Shown one piece after another: positions 17,792 through 27,095 of a DNA stretch of 43,880 nt (position 1 is the first letter of the stretch; each line of letters starts with the position of its first letter). Made by a program: the position numbers and the translations under genes. The stretch covers positions 1 to 43,880 of the forward strand of contig CAKKRD010000011.1 in assembly GCA_919902515.1 (NCBI GenBank), in the 5' to 3' direction. This stretch comes from Nitrosomonadaceae bacterium (GTDB lineage: Bacteria > Pseudomonadota > Gammaproteobacteria > Burkholderiales > Nitrosomonadaceae). A model generated the notes under the pieces. That model searched no databases and was not told the DNA's origin. It worked only from the letters and a program-made list of their open reading frames with translations.

Positions 17792-18292
17792 CTATAAAAT
17801 CACCGGCCTGTCGGCAAGTTCATTCTCTCCACCTTGCCGCTCTGTCGGGAAATGTGCTTGCAAATGCCCGCTGATCGCACCGATGCCGGCAATTACCCCC
17901 GCCTCGAATCGTCCCTGTCGAAAAGCGGTTTCCATCGCGCGGCAGACTTTCCCCCATTCCTCGCTGCCGACTTTGCTGTGAATTCCGCGGTCAGCGACAA
18001 TTTCCACATCACGGTCGGCCAGCAGTAAATAAATCAACACGCCGTTGTTGCACTCGGTATCCCACACCCGCAGTTGGGAAAATACTTCTATCGACCGCTG
18101 CCGCGCTGACTGATTTCCAAGCAGCGGCAATATATGCAATGCTGCTTCTACCGCAAAACGGATTTCACCATCGTGGCTTGTTTCTGACTGTTTGATGGCT
18201 TGTTCGATAGCCCTTAGGGAGGCAGCGGGAAACGCGCGCCGTAGCACCAGTCGACCCGTAAAAAGATGCCGCAATATGCGCGCGAAATTCAC
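17792..18292 (-). CDS. TPM-domain protein (short form)
   Basis: The 166 residues are almost entirely one TPM (TLP18.3/Psb32/MOLO-1) domain: AIKQSETSHDGEIRFAVEAA, then LRVWDTECNNGVLIYLLLADRDVEIVADRGI and AFRQGRFEAGVIAGIGAI. It has neither signal peptide nor C-terminal glycine tail. The start is GTG, immediately after the TAA of the upstream TPM gene, so it is coupled to it. It is the third gene of the lemA-TPM-TPM operon and is probably a membrane-proximal partner. The biochemical role of the family is not established. Confidence 0.88.
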   Translation of the reverse strand: MNFARILRHLFTGRLVLRRAFPAASLRAIEQAIKQSETSHDGEIRFAVEAALHILPLLGNQSARQRSIEVFSQLRVWDTECNNGVLIYLLLADRDVEIVADRGIHSKVGSEEWGKVCRAMETAFRQGRFEAGVIAGIGAISGHLQAHFPTERQGGENELADRPVIL

Positions 18293-19168
18293 TTACCATC
18301 TCCCCGATGCGCCGCCGCCGCCAAAACCGCCACCGCCGCCACCGAAACCACCACCCCTGCCAAAGCTGCCGCCAGACCAGTCACCGCGCCCACCCCGATA
18401 GATTCCGCTGCCGGCGTTGCCGAACAAGCTCAAGAAAAATATGAGCAGCGTAATGAACAGCGCAACGATCAGCGAGGAAAAAACCAGCCAACCGATGAAT
18501 CCCGCCACCGTACTCATTACGGTGGCGCCGATGAGGCGTCCGAACATGGCCTGCAATATTTTGCCGAACACGATGAGGCCGATGAGTATAGGAATCATAT
18601 TTTCCAGGACGACGTCCATTCCGGTAGAGATGCTGGCGCCAGGCATGGACTGGGGCAGCGGTAGCGGCTCCCCCTCGATCACACCCAGAATATGCTTGAT
18701 CCCCGCGACAATGCCGCCAGCAAAATCTCCCTGCCGAAATTTAGGCACAATTATTTCTTCGACAATCCGCTTTGCTACGGCATCCGGCAGCGCGCCTTCG
18801 AGACCATAACCCACTTCTATGCGCAGCGTCCTGTCGTTCTTTGCGACCAGGAGCAGCGCACCGTCATCCACCCCCTTGCGCCCCAGTTTCCATGCTTCGG
18901 CGACACGAATTGAATATTGCTCGATGGTTTCGGGCTGGGTAGTGGGGACGATCAGCACTGCCACCTGGCTGCCTTTTCCCGCCTCAAATGCCGCCAGTTT
19001 CTGTTCCAATTGTGCGGCTACACCAGCGGGAAGCGTGCCGGTCAGGTCGGTGATGCGGGACTTGAGTGGCGGAACCGCCACTTCCGCCCCAGCTAATGGG
19101 GCAGAAAGCAGCAGTGCAACCAATGTCAGGGTTTTTACCCAGACTTGAATCAGCTTAGTGGAAGTCAT
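18293..19168 (-). CDS. TPM-domain membrane protein, YgcG-like
   Basis: A 291-residue protein with signal peptide (cleavage near LAGAEVAVP, about residue 28), a periplasmic TPM domain (about 32-155; ITDLTGTLPAGVAAQLEQKL, TTQPETIEQYSIRVAEAWKLG, GALLLVAKNDRTLRIEVGYGLEG), then one or two membrane helices (about 190-255) and a C-terminal glycine-rich tail (GGGFGGGGGGFGGGGASGRW). This architecture is that of YgcG-like proteins encoded next to LemA. It lies 52 bp after the lemA-like gene. The Gly-rich tail is typical of the family rather than a sequencing artefact. Confidence 0.92.
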   Translation of the reverse strand: MTSTKLIQVWVKTLTLVALLLSAPLAGAEVAVPPLKSRITDLTGTLPAGVAAQLEQKLAAFEAGKGSQVAVLIVPTTQPETIEQYSIRVAEAWKLGRKGVDDGALLLVAKNDRTLRIEVGYGLEGALPDAVAKRIVEEIIVPKFRQGDFAGGIVAGIKHILGVIEGEPLPLPQSMPGASISTGMDVVLENMIPILIGLIVFGKILQAMFGRLIGATVMSTVAGFIGWLVFSSLIVALFITLLIFFLSLFGNAGSGIYRGGRGDWSGGSFGRGGGFGGGGGGFGGGGASGRW

Positions 19169-19220
19169 ACAGCCACGGCTCCCGGAAAAACCGACCGGAG
19201 TAGCGTTTGAGGAGACACCC

Positions 19221-19826
19221 TTATTTTCCCGCTGCCGGTGCGCTGAAATCCACCTTCGGTGCAGTGGAAATTTCTTTCTCGTTCTCCACCGCGAGGCTGG
19301 GTTTCACCTGGAAGCCAAATACCATTGCAGTAAGATTGCTGGGAAAGGAGCGCACCACCACGTTGTATTCCTGTACCGCTTTGATGTAACGATTGCGGGC
19401 CACGGTGATACGGTTCTCGGTGCCTTCGAGCTGCGCCTGCAGTTCACGAAAATTGGCATCTGACTTGAGCTGCGGATAATTCTCCACTACCACCAGCAGA
19501 CGCGACAGCGCACCCGACAATTCTCCCTGGGCACTCTGAAACTTGGCGAATGCCTCTGGATCGTTGATCAGCTCGGGCGTCGCCTGAATGCCGCCCACCC
19601 TGGAACGGGCGTTGGTCACCCCCAGCAGCACATCTTTTTCCTGTGCGGCAAAACCTTTCACCACATTTACCAGGTTGGGAACCAGATCGGCGCGGCGCTG
19701 GTACTGGTTCAGAACCTCCGCCCAACTCGCCTTGATCTGCTCGTCAGTAGATTGCAGGGTATTGTAGCCACAGCCACTCAAGGCAAGGGTAAGCAGCAAC
19801 ATCAGGGACAACAGCAAATTACGCAT
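19221..19826 (-). CDS. lemA: LemA family lipoprotein
   Basis: The 201 residues are the normal LemA size. The N-terminus is a lipoprotein signal with lipobox LSGC (Cys19). The helical core shows the family signature SWAEVLNQYQRRADLVPNLV, followed by the VENYPQLKSDANFRELQAQLEGTENRI block and AVQEYNVVVRSFPSNL. LemA proteins are long helical hairpins at the membrane, commonly in an operon with TPM-domain proteins as here. Function is uncertain; links to envelope stress and protein quality control are reported in other bacteria. Confidence 0.95.
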   Translation of the reverse strand: MRNLLLSLMLLLTLALSGCGYNTLQSTDEQIKASWAEVLNQYQRRADLVPNLVNVVKGFAAQEKDVLLGVTNARSRVGGIQATPELINDPEAFAKFQSAQGELSGALSRLLVVVENYPQLKSDANFRELQAQLEGTENRITVARNRYIKAVQEYNVVVRSFPSNLTAMVFGFQVKPSLAVENEKEISTAPKVDFSAPAAGK

Positions 19827-19878
19827 GGATCTCTCCTGAAAAAATCTAACGCAGATTAAATGGGGATTAAATCACCGA

Positions 19879-20568
19879 TTACAACAACGCCTGCATCGTG
19901 CTTCTGGCAAAACACAAATCCTCCCAGGCCTTGGCTTTGTCGGGCAATGTGCGCAGTAGATAGGCCGGATGATAGGTGACGATAAAAGGAATGCCGGAGT
20001 ACTCATGCAATTTGCCGCGCAGACTGGCGACCGTGGCATCGGTGTGCAGGAGATTCTGCGCAGCGACTTTTCCGAGCGCGATGATGAGTTTTGGTTGAAT
20101 CAATTCAATCTGCCGCGCCAGGTAAGGCTCACACTGTTGCGCCTCAGCGGGCTCGGGGTTACGGTTGCCGGGCGGACGGCACTTGACGATATTGGTGATA
20201 TAAACATTGCGGCCGCGCTGCAGACTGATTGCTGCCAGCATGTTGTCCAGCAGCTTGCCGGCCTGACCGACGAAGGGCTCACCGCTGGCGTCTTCCTCAG
20301 CGCCCGGACCCTCGCCCACCCACAGCCAGTCGGCATTCTCGTCGCCCACGCCAAACACCGTGCGGGTGCGAGCCCGATGCAGCGGGCAGGCGGTGCAGTC
20401 CGCCACGCTGGTCTTGAGCTGAGTCCAGTCCATGCGCAGAACCTGCGCACGCCTTGCATCTGTGGCACTGGCCTGGTGACTGGAAGTCACCGCGGTATCC
20501 GTGGTCCGGGTATGCCACAGCGGCGTCAGACCCAGTTCCTCGAGTATTTCTTCGCGCCTGATGTTCAT
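19879..20568 (-). CDS. Uracil-DNA glycosylase, family 4 (Fe-S)
   Basis: A 229-residue DNA-repair enzyme removing uracil. Four Cys suited to the 4Fe-4S cluster are at 58, 61, 130 and 146 ([20 protein letters not shown]). Motif 1 is GEGPGAEED (85-93) and motif 3 is HPAYLLR (His200). Compared with minimal family-4 enzymes (about 190-200) it has an extra ~45-residue N-terminal extension, common in betaproteobacteria where the gene follows tsaB-rimI as here. It starts 19 bp after the rimI stop. Confidence 0.93.
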   Translation of the reverse strand: MNIRREEILEELGLTPLWHTRTTDTAVTSSHQASATDARRAQVLRMDWTQLKTSVADCTACPLHRARTRTVFGVGDENADWLWVGEGPGAEEDASGEPFVGQAGKLLDNMLAAISLQRGRNVYITNIVKCRPPGNRNPEPAEAQQCEPYLARQIELIQPKLIIALGKVAAQNLLHTDATVASLRGKLHEYSGIPFIVTYHPAYLLRTLPDKAKAWEDLCFARSTMQALL

Positions 20569-20587
20569 GGCAGGTTCACGGCAGAAT

Positions 20588-21049
20588 TCACAGCGTCAGC
20601 TCCATAATTAATGAATCCTCGCGTCCGCCCATCGCGGGATAATAATCCTTGCGTCTGGCGATATGCCTGAACCCTATCCGTTCATACAACCGGGCAGCGG
20701 CCTGATTGGATTCGCGCACATCCAGAAACATTGATTGCGCATGGTGTTCTCTGGCAACACGAATAAACTGTTGCAGCAGTTTTTCGCCCCAGCCATGCCG
20801 TTGCCATCCGGCGGCAATACTGAGAGTAAGCAGATGAGCTTCATCTGCTCCGATCGTCATCACGCCGTAGCCGAAAATATGACCCGCCTGCTCCAGTACC
20901 CGGCAATGATAGCCGGAGTCGAGCGAATCACTGAAGTTGCCACGTGTCCAGGGAAAGAGAAAAACTTCGCGTTCGACGGCTACTACCGCATCCAGGTCTG
21001 CCGGAAGCATGCGCCTGATTTGCGGGGTTTCCTGCCACTGGGCACTCAT
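20588..21049 (-). CDS. rimI: Ribosomal protein S18-alanine N-acetyltransferase RimI
   Basis: The 153-residue GNAT acetyltransferase has the acetyl-CoA loop at GWQRHGWGEKLL, a β-strand/helix pair SMFLDVRESNQAAARLYERIGF, and the RimI-typical tail RRKDYYPAMGGREDSLIMEL. RimI acetylates the N-terminal alanine of ribosomal protein S18. Its ATG overlaps the tsaB stop by 4 bp; the tsaB-rimI order is widely conserved. Confidence 0.95.
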   Translation of the reverse strand: MSAQWQETPQIRRMLPADLDAVVAVEREVFLFPWTRGNFSDSLDSGYHCRVLEQAGHIFGYGVMTIGADEAHLLTLSIAAGWQRHGWGEKLLQQFIRVAREHHAQSMFLDVRESNQAAARLYERIGFRHIARRKDYYPAMGGREDSLIMELTL

Positions 21050-21717
21050 CGTTCATTTTCCTTCAGCGCCACCTTGTTGCGGATATAAAGCGGTGCAGCA
21101 GCGGCGGGATCAATGCCCAACCCCCCTGCAAATCCGGGTGCCGCCAGTTGCGCCATCTCCCGCGCACGCGGACTGAGGTTGTCGATGATGCGTCCGATGC
21201 ACCCATGGTAGCGGCTGCGCAAGGCTTCGTCATACTTGGCAAAACCGCTGCCGCAACCAGTCCAGTCATCCCCTGACAGCAACGGCGCCTGCTGTGGCAG
21301 GCAGAGCGAGGGCTCACTCACTACTTGCCAGCCATCTGCCGATTTGGTGTAAGCGGCATGATAAATCTCACCCATGCGAGCGTCGAGCACGGCAATCACG
21401 CTGTCGCTCCCGGTTTGCTGCGCCAATGCTTCCAGCGTACCTATGCCCATGACTGGCAAATTCGCGCCGAAAGCCAGTCCCTGTGCCACTCCACAAGCAA
21501 TGCGCAGACCGGTGAATGATCCCGGGCCGGCGCCAAAAGCGATGCCGTCCAGTTGCGCCAGTGTCAACCCGGCTTCTTCCATCATTTCCTGCAGCAGCGG
21601 CAGAACCAGTTCAGAATGCCGTTGCCCGGCAAGCACTTCCCGGCTCAGCATCTCGCCGTCGAGCCAGAGTGCGAGGGAGCAGTACTCGGTAGAAGTATCG
21701 AGAGCGAGGATTTTCAA
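21046..21717 (-). CDS. tsaB: tRNA threonylcarbamoyladenosine biosynthesis protein TsaB
   Basis: The 223-residue ASKHA-fold protein opens MKILALDTSTEYCSLALW and has the family signature GAGPGSFTGLRIACGVAQGLA. TsaB is the scaffold partner of TsaD in making t6A37 of ANN-decoding tRNAs; it lacks catalytic metal ligands. It is the first gene of the minus-strand tsaB-rimI-udg operon and is divergent from the host-attachment-like gene, with 175 bp between starts. Confidence 0.95.
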   Translation of the reverse strand: MKILALDTSTEYCSLALWLDGEMLSREVLAGQRHSELVLPLLQEMMEEAGLTLAQLDGIAFGAGPGSFTGLRIACGVAQGLAFGANLPVMGIGTLEALAQQTGSDSVIAVLDARMGEIYHAAYTKSADGWQVVSEPSLCLPQQAPLLSGDDWTGCGSGFAKYDEALRSRYHGCIGRIIDNLSPRAREMAQLAAPGFAGGLGIDPAAAAPLYIRNKVALKENER

Positions 21718-21892
21718 AGCGGCAGGTTTAACCCAGATAATCCATTAGGCGGCTCTCCGAGCCTACGCGGCGAACCGGAATTATACTTTCGCTGGCAGCC
21801 AGCTGTTTGTAAAACTCGCGCGCAATGTTATGCTGGCAATGGAACTGTCCGGTTTTCACTCTCATCACTTCTTCATCTCATGGAGGCATTAT

Positions 21893-22333
21893 ATGAGCAT
21901 CACGTGGATACTAGTCGCCAATGCAAGTGCAGCATCTCTGTATGCAAATTACGGACCCAAGAAGGGGTTACAGAAACTCAAGGAATTCGAACACACTGCC
22001 AGCAGGGAAAAAGGATACGATCTGGTCTCAGACCGCCCCGGACACAACAAAAGCCACGGCAACGGCCACGGCTCCTACGTACCCGCCGCCGACCCGAAAC
22101 AAAATGAAGCTCAGAATTTTGCCTTCCAACTCGCACGGGAACTCGAGCAAGGACGTACTGCCAATAGCTACCAACGCCTGATTCTGGTTGTGTCAGCCCC
22201 TTTCATGGGACTCATCAATAGCCGCCTGGGAAACCATGTGCGCGCTCTGGTAAGCGACAGTTTCGAAAAGGACTACACCAAGGTCAACGAAAAAGAACTG
22301 GCGCGGCATCTGGAAAGCTGTATCTATCTCTGA
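21893..22333 (+). CDS. Host-attachment (PF10116-type) family protein
   Basis: The start is the ATG of MSITWILVANASAASLYANY, preceded by GGAGG eight bases upstream; the longer frame is not needed. It has 146 residues. The opening WILVANASAASLY, the central DRPGHNKS with a His/Gly-rich loop, and LILVVSAPFMGLINSRLG match the family annotated 'protein required for attachment to host cells' (after an Agrobacterium gene). The fold resembles release-factor/RNase-like domains; the real function is unclear and 'host attachment' should not be taken literally. It converges with thpR, 4 bp between stops. Confidence 0.85.
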   Translation: MSITWILVANASAASLYANYGPKKGLQKLKEFEHTASREKGYDLVSDRPGHNKSHGNGHGSYVPAADPKQNEAQNFAFQLARELEQGRTANSYQRLILVVSAPFMGLINSRLGNHVRALVSDSFEKDYTKVNEKELARHLESCIYL

Positions 22334-22337
22334 CTTG

Positions 22338-22925
22338 TCATACCAGAGGCCAGCGGCCGATAGGGGTATAACCCGATCTGCCGTTGGCCTGTCCCGATTT
22401 TACCAGTACCCATTCACGCACCGGCCAGACCACTGGCTGCGCCAACTCAGGCAAGCCCGTCCTGAACTCAATCGAAGGGGCGGGACACTTTGCCTTTCTC
22501 GCCAGCGTTATATGCGGTACATAAGCTTGGCGATCGAACGAGAATCCGGCAGCAGACAAGGCACTCTGTAAAGCACTCACCAGATCCAGAAGTTCCTGGG
22601 AAACCTTGACTGTTCCCGCATAGGCAATACGGTTATGTTTCCAGTAGCGAATTTCCTCGACGGCGAAATCGAAAGCCCGCACCCCGGCGCCCTGAACCTC
22701 GTTGGCTGCCTGGCATAATGCGTCCAGCCGGTCGACGCTTACTTCCCCCAGAAACACCAGCGTCAGATGGATGTTTTCTGCCCTGACTTTGCGTCCATCA
22801 CAGACTGTTTCCAGTCGTTCTGCCAGTTCGGCCAGCCGCCTTTGCGCCGCAGCGTCCGGCCAGATTGCAAAGAAAACCCGGGCGGTTTCTTCCCTGACAG
22901 CAGTGTTTGTTTCAGCTACCTGCAT
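22338..22925 (-). CDS. thpR: RNA 2',3'-cyclic phosphodiesterase ThpR (LigT)
   Basis: A 195-residue 2H phosphoesterase. The two catalytic HxTx motifs are HLTL at 53-56 and HITL at 138-141. Such enzymes hydrolyse RNA 2',3'-cyclic phosphates to 2'-phosphates and can ligate tRNA halves with 2'-5' linkage in vitro. It starts inside the end of ispF (14-bp overlap) and is the last gene of an ispD-ispF-thpR operon. Confidence 0.92.
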   Translation of the reverse strand: MQVAETNTAVREETARVFFAIWPDAAAQRRLAELAERLETVCDGRKVRAENIHLTLVFLGEVSVDRLDALCQAANEVQGAGVRAFDFAVEEIRYWKHNRIAYAGTVKVSQELLDLVSALQSALSAAGFSFDRQAYVPHITLARKAKCPAPSIEFRTGLPELAQPVVWPVREWVLVKSGQANGRSGYTPIGRWPLV

Positions 22926-23409
22926 CGTCTGTTGTGGTAATCAGGCACACCACCTCCGCCTCTATGCCCTCACCCCGGCCAACCGGCCCAAGATGCTCGG
23001 CAGTCTTGGCTTTGACGTTGACATCTCCAGCCCGCATCTGCAAGTCCTGCGCGATGTTGGCAATCATGGCGGGAATATGCAGCGCCATTTTTGGCGCCTG
23101 GGCAATGATGGTCGCATCGATATTGCTCACCTTGTAGCCGTTTTTCTCCAGCAAGCGATAAACTTCGCGCAGCAATACGCGGCTGTCGATATTCTTGTAA
23201 CGCGGATCGGCATCCGAGAAATGCCGGCCGATGTCTCCCAGCGCTGCTGCACCCAGCAACGCATCGCACACCGCATGCAATAACACGTCGGCATCGGAGT
23301 GCCCCAGCAAGCCTTTCTCATAAGGGATGGTGACACCGCCGATGATTAACTTGCGGCCTTCAGCCAGTTGATGCACATCAAAACCCTGCCCGATTCTAAT
23401 CCCGCTCAC
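22912..23409 (-). CDS. ispF: 2-C-methyl-D-erythritol 2,4-cyclodiphosphate synthase
   Basis: The 165 residues match the family (E. coli 159). IspF forms the cyclodiphosphate in the MEP isoprenoid pathway. Zinc ligands are Asp11 and His13 (GQGFDVHQL) and His45 ([11 protein letters not shown]); the GHSDAD segment is also present, as is the typical [13 protein letters not shown]. It is a cytoplasmic homotrimer. The start overlaps the ispD stop (ATGA), the usual ispDF arrangement. Confidence 0.97.
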   Translation of the reverse strand: MSGIRIGQGFDVHQLAEGRKLIIGGVTIPYEKGLLGHSDADVLLHAVCDALLGAAALGDIGRHFSDADPRYKNIDSRVLLREVYRLLEKNGYKVSNIDATIIAQAPKMALHIPAMIANIAQDLQMRAGDVNVKAKTAEHLGPVGRGEGIEAEVVCLITTTDDAGS

Positions 23410-24110
23410 TGTGGTTTCCTCACTCGTAAAATCAGTTCCGCCAGAGCCAGGTCCTGGGGATAGGTAACTTTCAGATTACGCGTATCACTCAGCACCAGCC
23501 TGGGATGTAGACCCAATGCCTCAACTGCGCCAGCATCATCGGTCATGGCCGCCCCACCAACTCTGCTCAAGGCGTCCACCAGCAGCTTGTAGCGAAACAT
23601 CTGCGGCGTCTGCGCCTGCCACAAACCCTCTCTGGATTCGGTACGCTCAACTCGGCTGCTGGCATCGCTACGCTTCAAGGTATCAGCCACCGGCACCGCG
23701 AGCAATCCGCCCACCGCATCGTCAGCCAGTTCATCGATCAATTTGTCGAGCTGCACTGCACTTAAACAGGGCCGCGCCGCATCATGTACCAGCACCCAAT
23801 CGTCGCCGCCAATGGATGATGCCCCCGGTGCTGCTTTAAGGCCATTGAGTATGCTCTCGGCACGAGCGGCACCGCCGCAATCGAATACCACCAGCTTGCC
23901 GGAAAATTCAGACCAGTCATAGCGTGACCACTCACTATCACCAGGCGCAAGCACCACAAACACGCCGGCAATGCGGGGTGAACCACATAGCGTACGCAAG
24001 GCATGATAAATCATTGGCCTGCCAGCCAGCGGCAAATACTGCTTGGGCAACTCGTTCCCCATGCGCGAACCGGAACCTGCTGCAGGAATCAATGCAAAGA
24101 ATTTTGCCAT
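23406..24110 (-). CDS. ispD: 2-C-methyl-D-erythritol 4-phosphate cytidylyltransferase
   Basis: The start is the ATG of [18 protein letters not shown], 15 codons inside the open frame, because family members begin just before the nucleotide-binding loop. It has 234 residues. IspD transfers CMP to MEP in the MEP pathway. The loop [20 protein letters not shown], the [13 protein letters not shown] block and the C-terminal [20 protein letters not shown] are diagnostic. It is the first gene of ispD-ispF-thpR and divergent from prfB. Confidence 0.96.
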   Translation of the reverse strand: MAKFFALIPAAGSGSRMGNELPKQYLPLAGRPMIYHALRTLCGSPRIAGVFVVLAPGDSEWSRYDWSEFSGKLVVFDCGGAARAESILNGLKAAPGASSIGGDDWVLVHDAARPCLSAVQLDKLIDELADDAVGGLLAVPVADTLKRSDASSRVERTESREGLWQAQTPQMFRYKLLVDALSRVGGAAMTDDAGAVEALGLHPRLVLSDTRNLKVTYPQDLALAELILRVRKPQ

Positions 24111-24257
24111 GGCGTGATTGTAACGAAAAAACTGCCTCTCTTGCCGATAAGCCACAGGTATCGAGATACTTTCCTCGGCCCTCCACCATCTCTGCGGTAG
24201 GCGCAGCCTGCCTTGCTGTATAATTTTGTCTTTCTCGTATTTTCAGGCCAGACTCCC

Positions 24258-25362
24258 ATGGAAGCGGAACAACTTAACGCCATCGCCAACCAACTCGCCT
24301 CTCTCGACAACAGGGCAACAGAATTGCGGAGGTATCTTTGACTTCGACGCCAAGCAAACGCGTCTAAGCGAACTCAACCGGCAGGCGGAAGATCCTGCCA
24401 TCTGGGGTGACAGCAAACGCGCCCAGGAATTGGGGCGGGAGAAGAAAATGCTGGAGGGTATCGTCAACACTCTGGAAACAGCCGGGCGGCAATTGCACGA
24501 TGCCCGCGATCTGTTTCTGATGGCAAAAGAAGAGAATGACGATGCCACGCTGGAGAGTATCGGCGCCGATGTCGCGCAACTGGAAAGAACTGTGGCGGAC
24601 ATGGAATTCCGCCGCATGTTCTCCAACCCGATGGACCCCAATAACTGTTTCGTCGATATCCAGTCTGGCTCTGGCGGTACGGAAGCACAGGACTGGGCGG
24701 CCATGCTGGAACGCATGTACCTGCGCTATTGCGAACGCCGTGGCTACAAAGTGGAAGTGCTGGAAGAGTCGTCCGGTGAGGTCGCGGGCATCAAGAGCGC
24801 CAGTCTCAAGATCTCCGGCGATTACGCCTACGGCTACCTGCGGACTGAAAGCGGCGTACACCGGCTGGTGCGCAAATCCCCATTTGACTCAGGAAATCGC
24901 CGTCATACCTCGTTTGCCAGTGTGTTTGTTTACCCTGAAGTGGACGAGACCATCGAAGTAGACATCAACCCTGCAGACTTGCGCATCGACACGTTCCGCG
25001 CCTCCGGTGCGGGCGGACAGCACATCAACAAAACCGATTCAGCAATTCGTATCACCCACAATCCCACCGGCATTGCGGTGCAATGTCAGAATGACCGTTC
25101 CCAGCACCGCAACCGCGCGGAAGCGATGGCCATGCTGAAATCGCGGCTGTACGAAGCGGAATTGCGCAAACGCAACGACGAAAAGCAAGCGATGGAAGAT
25201 TCCAAGACCGACATCGGTTGGGGACACCAGATCCGTTCCTACGTGTTGGATCAGTCGCGCATCAAGGATTTGCGCACCGGCGTTGAGATCGGCAATACCC
25301 AGGGAGTGCTTGACGGTGGACTGGATGATTTTATCGAGGCGAGTTTGAAACAAGGAGTCTAA
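24258..25362 (+). CDS. prfB: Peptide chain release factor 2, programmed +1 frameshift
   Basis: RF2 reads UAA and UGA stops. Translation starts at [16 protein letters not shown] and meets an in-frame TGA at codon 28; a +1 shift (skipping T24339) continues at GAC into the main frame, giving about 367 residues. The recognition tripeptide SPF is in [13 protein letters not shown] and the peptidyl-hydrolase motif GGQ in [14 protein letters not shown] contiguous annotation starting at 24226 would give a wrong N-terminus. lysS starts 4 bp after the stop, the classic prfB-lysS operon. Confidence 0.97.
24328..24342 (+). promoter_or_regulatory. RF2 autoregulatory +1 frameshift site
   Basis: GGAGG TAT CTT TGA C: a Shine-Dalgarno-like GGAGG three bases before the slippery CTT, a TGA stop, and C as following base, which makes UGA termination slow. 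When RF2 is scarce the ribosome slips +1 and makes RF2, a feedback loop known from E. coli prfB. Confidence 0.95.
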
Positions 25363-25366
25363 GAAT

Positions 25367-26950
25367 ATGAACACAAATCAGAATGAAGCCGATCTCCAGA
25401 AAAGGCTTGCTGAACTTGATGCAAAGAGTAAGCGTGAGCGAACCCGCCGCGAAGAGTTAGAGCGTTCATTAATTGACCTGAGTCTCCTTTCCGCAGAACG
25501 CCGCGCCAAACTGACTGAACTACGCAAGACGGGCAACGCTTTCCCTAACGATTTCCGTCGCGACGATCTGGCATCAGACCTGCACCAGCAGTACGGTGCG
25601 GACTCCAATGAAACGCTGGAAGCGGCGGTGAAGACCGTGAGGGTGGCGGGGCGTATGGTGTTGAAGCGCGTGATGGGCAAGGCGAGCTTTGCCACCATCC
25701 AGGACATGAGCGGGCGTATCCAGCTCTATATCAGCAACGATCTTACCGGTGAAGCCGTTCACCAGGCGTTCAAGCATCATGATCTGGGCGATATACTCGG
25801 CGCACAAGGAACGTTGTTCAGAACCAAGACCGGCGAGCTTTCGGTGCGGGTCACTAACCTGCGCCTGCTGACCAAAGCACTGCGCCCCCTGCCGGAAAAA
25901 TTTCACGGCCTGACCGACCAGGAACAGAAATACCGCCAGCGGTATCTCGATCTGATCACCAATGAGGACACCCGCAAGGTATTCGCCACCCGCTCCGGAA
26001 TCATCCAGTCTATTCGTGAATTCTTCGTCGCGCGCGGCTATCTGGAAGTGGAAACGCCGATGATGCATCCGATTCCCGGCGGCGCAGCAGCGCGGCCTTT
26101 CGCTACCCATCACAATGCACTGGATATGTCGCTGTACCTGCGTATCGCGCCGGAGCTTTATCTGAAGCAGCTGGTGGTAGGCGGGATGGAGAAGGTGTTC
26201 GAGATCAACCGTAATTTCCGCAACGAGGGGATCTCCACCCGGCATAATCCTGAATTCACCATGCTGGAATTTTACGAGGCCTATCAAGATTACGCTTACC
26301 TGATGGATTTCACCGAAACCATGCTACGGCAGGTAGCAGAGAAAGTTTTGGGCACAACCAGAATCACCTATCAGGGACAGGAAATCAATTTCGCGCAACC
26401 GTTTGCACGACTCACCATCACCCAGGCCATCCGAAAATTCCATCCGCAATATACCGATGCGCAGCTCAGCGACCGTGCATTCCTGATCGGCCAATTGCAG
26501 ACACTCAACATTTCTTACAAACCCGGGGACGGTATCGGCGGGTTGCAGCTTACGCTGTTTGATGAAACCGTCGAGCATCTGCTGTTCGAGCCGACTTTTA
26601 TCATTGATTACCCGGCGGAAGTCTCGCCCCTGGCACGGCGCAACGATATCAATCCCGAAGTAACCGACCGCTTCGAGCTTTACATCGCCGGGCGCGAAAT
26701 CGCCAACGGCTTTTCCGAGCTGAACGACCCCGAAGATCAAGCGGCGCGCTTCCTCGAGCAAGCCAAAGCCAAGGAGGCGGGCGATGCCGAAGCCATGCAC
26801 TACGATGCCGATTACATCCGCGCGCTGGAATACGGTCTGCCCCCCACTGCGGGCGAAGGTATCGGCATAGACCGGCTGGTCATGCTGTTCACTGACAGCC
26901 CCAGCATCCGTGACGTGATTCTGTTCCCACAGTTGCGGCGAGAAGACTAA
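25367..26950 (+). CDS. lysS: Lysyl-tRNA synthetase, class II
   Basis: The 527 residues charge tRNA-Lys. An OB-fold anticodon-binding domain ([21 protein letters not shown]) is followed by the class II core, with motif 2 at [23 protein letters not shown] and motif 3 at [20 protein letters not shown]. The N-terminus carries about 20 more residues than E. coli LysS, a charged, probably coiled-coil stretch ([20 protein letters not shown]) before [13 protein letters not shown]. It is cotranscribed with prfB and followed by a strong hairpin. Confidence 0.97.
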   Translation: MNTNQNEADLQKRLAELDAKSKRERTRREELERSLIDLSLLSAERRAKLTELRKTGNAFPNDFRRDDLASDLHQQYGADSNETLEAAVKTVRVAGRMVLKRVMGKASFATIQDMSGRIQLYISNDLTGEAVHQAFKHHDLGDILGAQGTLFRTKTGELSVRVTNLRLLTKALRPLPEKFHGLTDQEQKYRQRYLDLITNEDTRKVFATRSGIIQSIREFFVARGYLEVETPMMHPIPGGAAARPFATHHNALDMSLYLRIAPELYLKQLVVGGMEKVFEINRNFRNEGISTRHNPEFTMLEFYEAYQDYAYLMDFTETMLRQVAEKVLGTTRITYQGQEINFAQPFARLTITQAIRKFHPQYTDAQLSDRAFLIGQLQTLNISYKPGDGIGGLQLTLFDETVEHLLFEPTFIIDYPAEVSPLARRNDINPEVTDRFELYIAGREIANGFSELNDPEDQAARFLEQAKAKEAGDAEAMHYDADYIRALEYGLPPTAGEGIGIDRLVMLFTDSPSIRDVILFPQLRRED

Positions 26951-26952
26951 CG

Positions 26953-26980
26953 CTCACTCTGGTGCGTGCACCAGAGTGAG
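26953..26980. terminator. Strong hairpin after lysS, possible terminator
   Basis: CTCACTCTGGTGC-GT-GCACCAGAGTGAG is a perfect 13-bp inverted repeat beginning 2 bp after the lysS stop. No T-tract follows (TGTGAATTCT), so it may act as a Rho-assisted terminator or mRNA 3'-end stabiliser rather than a classical intrinsic terminator. Confidence 0.6.
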
Positions 26981-27041
26981 TGTGAATTCTGCTGGGCGTT
27001 GGTTGTCTCACTACTGATTCGTTCAGATATTTTTTATTACT

Positions 27042-27060
27042 ATCCGCCCGGATCTATACT
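27042..27060 (+). promoter_or_regulatory. Candidate copA promoter with operator-like dyad
   Basis: TATACT (27055-27060) is a good -10. Immediately upstream is a short dyad ATCCG-CC-CGGAT (27042-27053), lying where MerR-family activators such as CueR bind, between -35 and -10. The -35 is poor, which would also suit an activator-dependent promoter. The dyad does not resemble the CueR consensus, so the regulator is unknown. Confidence 0.3.
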
Positions 27061-27095
27061 GCATATATTGACCTTATCATGCATGCGCGGTCATT

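Noticed and set aside
24226-25362. prfB read as one continuous frame, or as a gene broken by a sequencing error
   Set aside because: The shift occurs exactly at the known RF2 recoding signal (GGAGG, CTT TGA C), so it is programmed.
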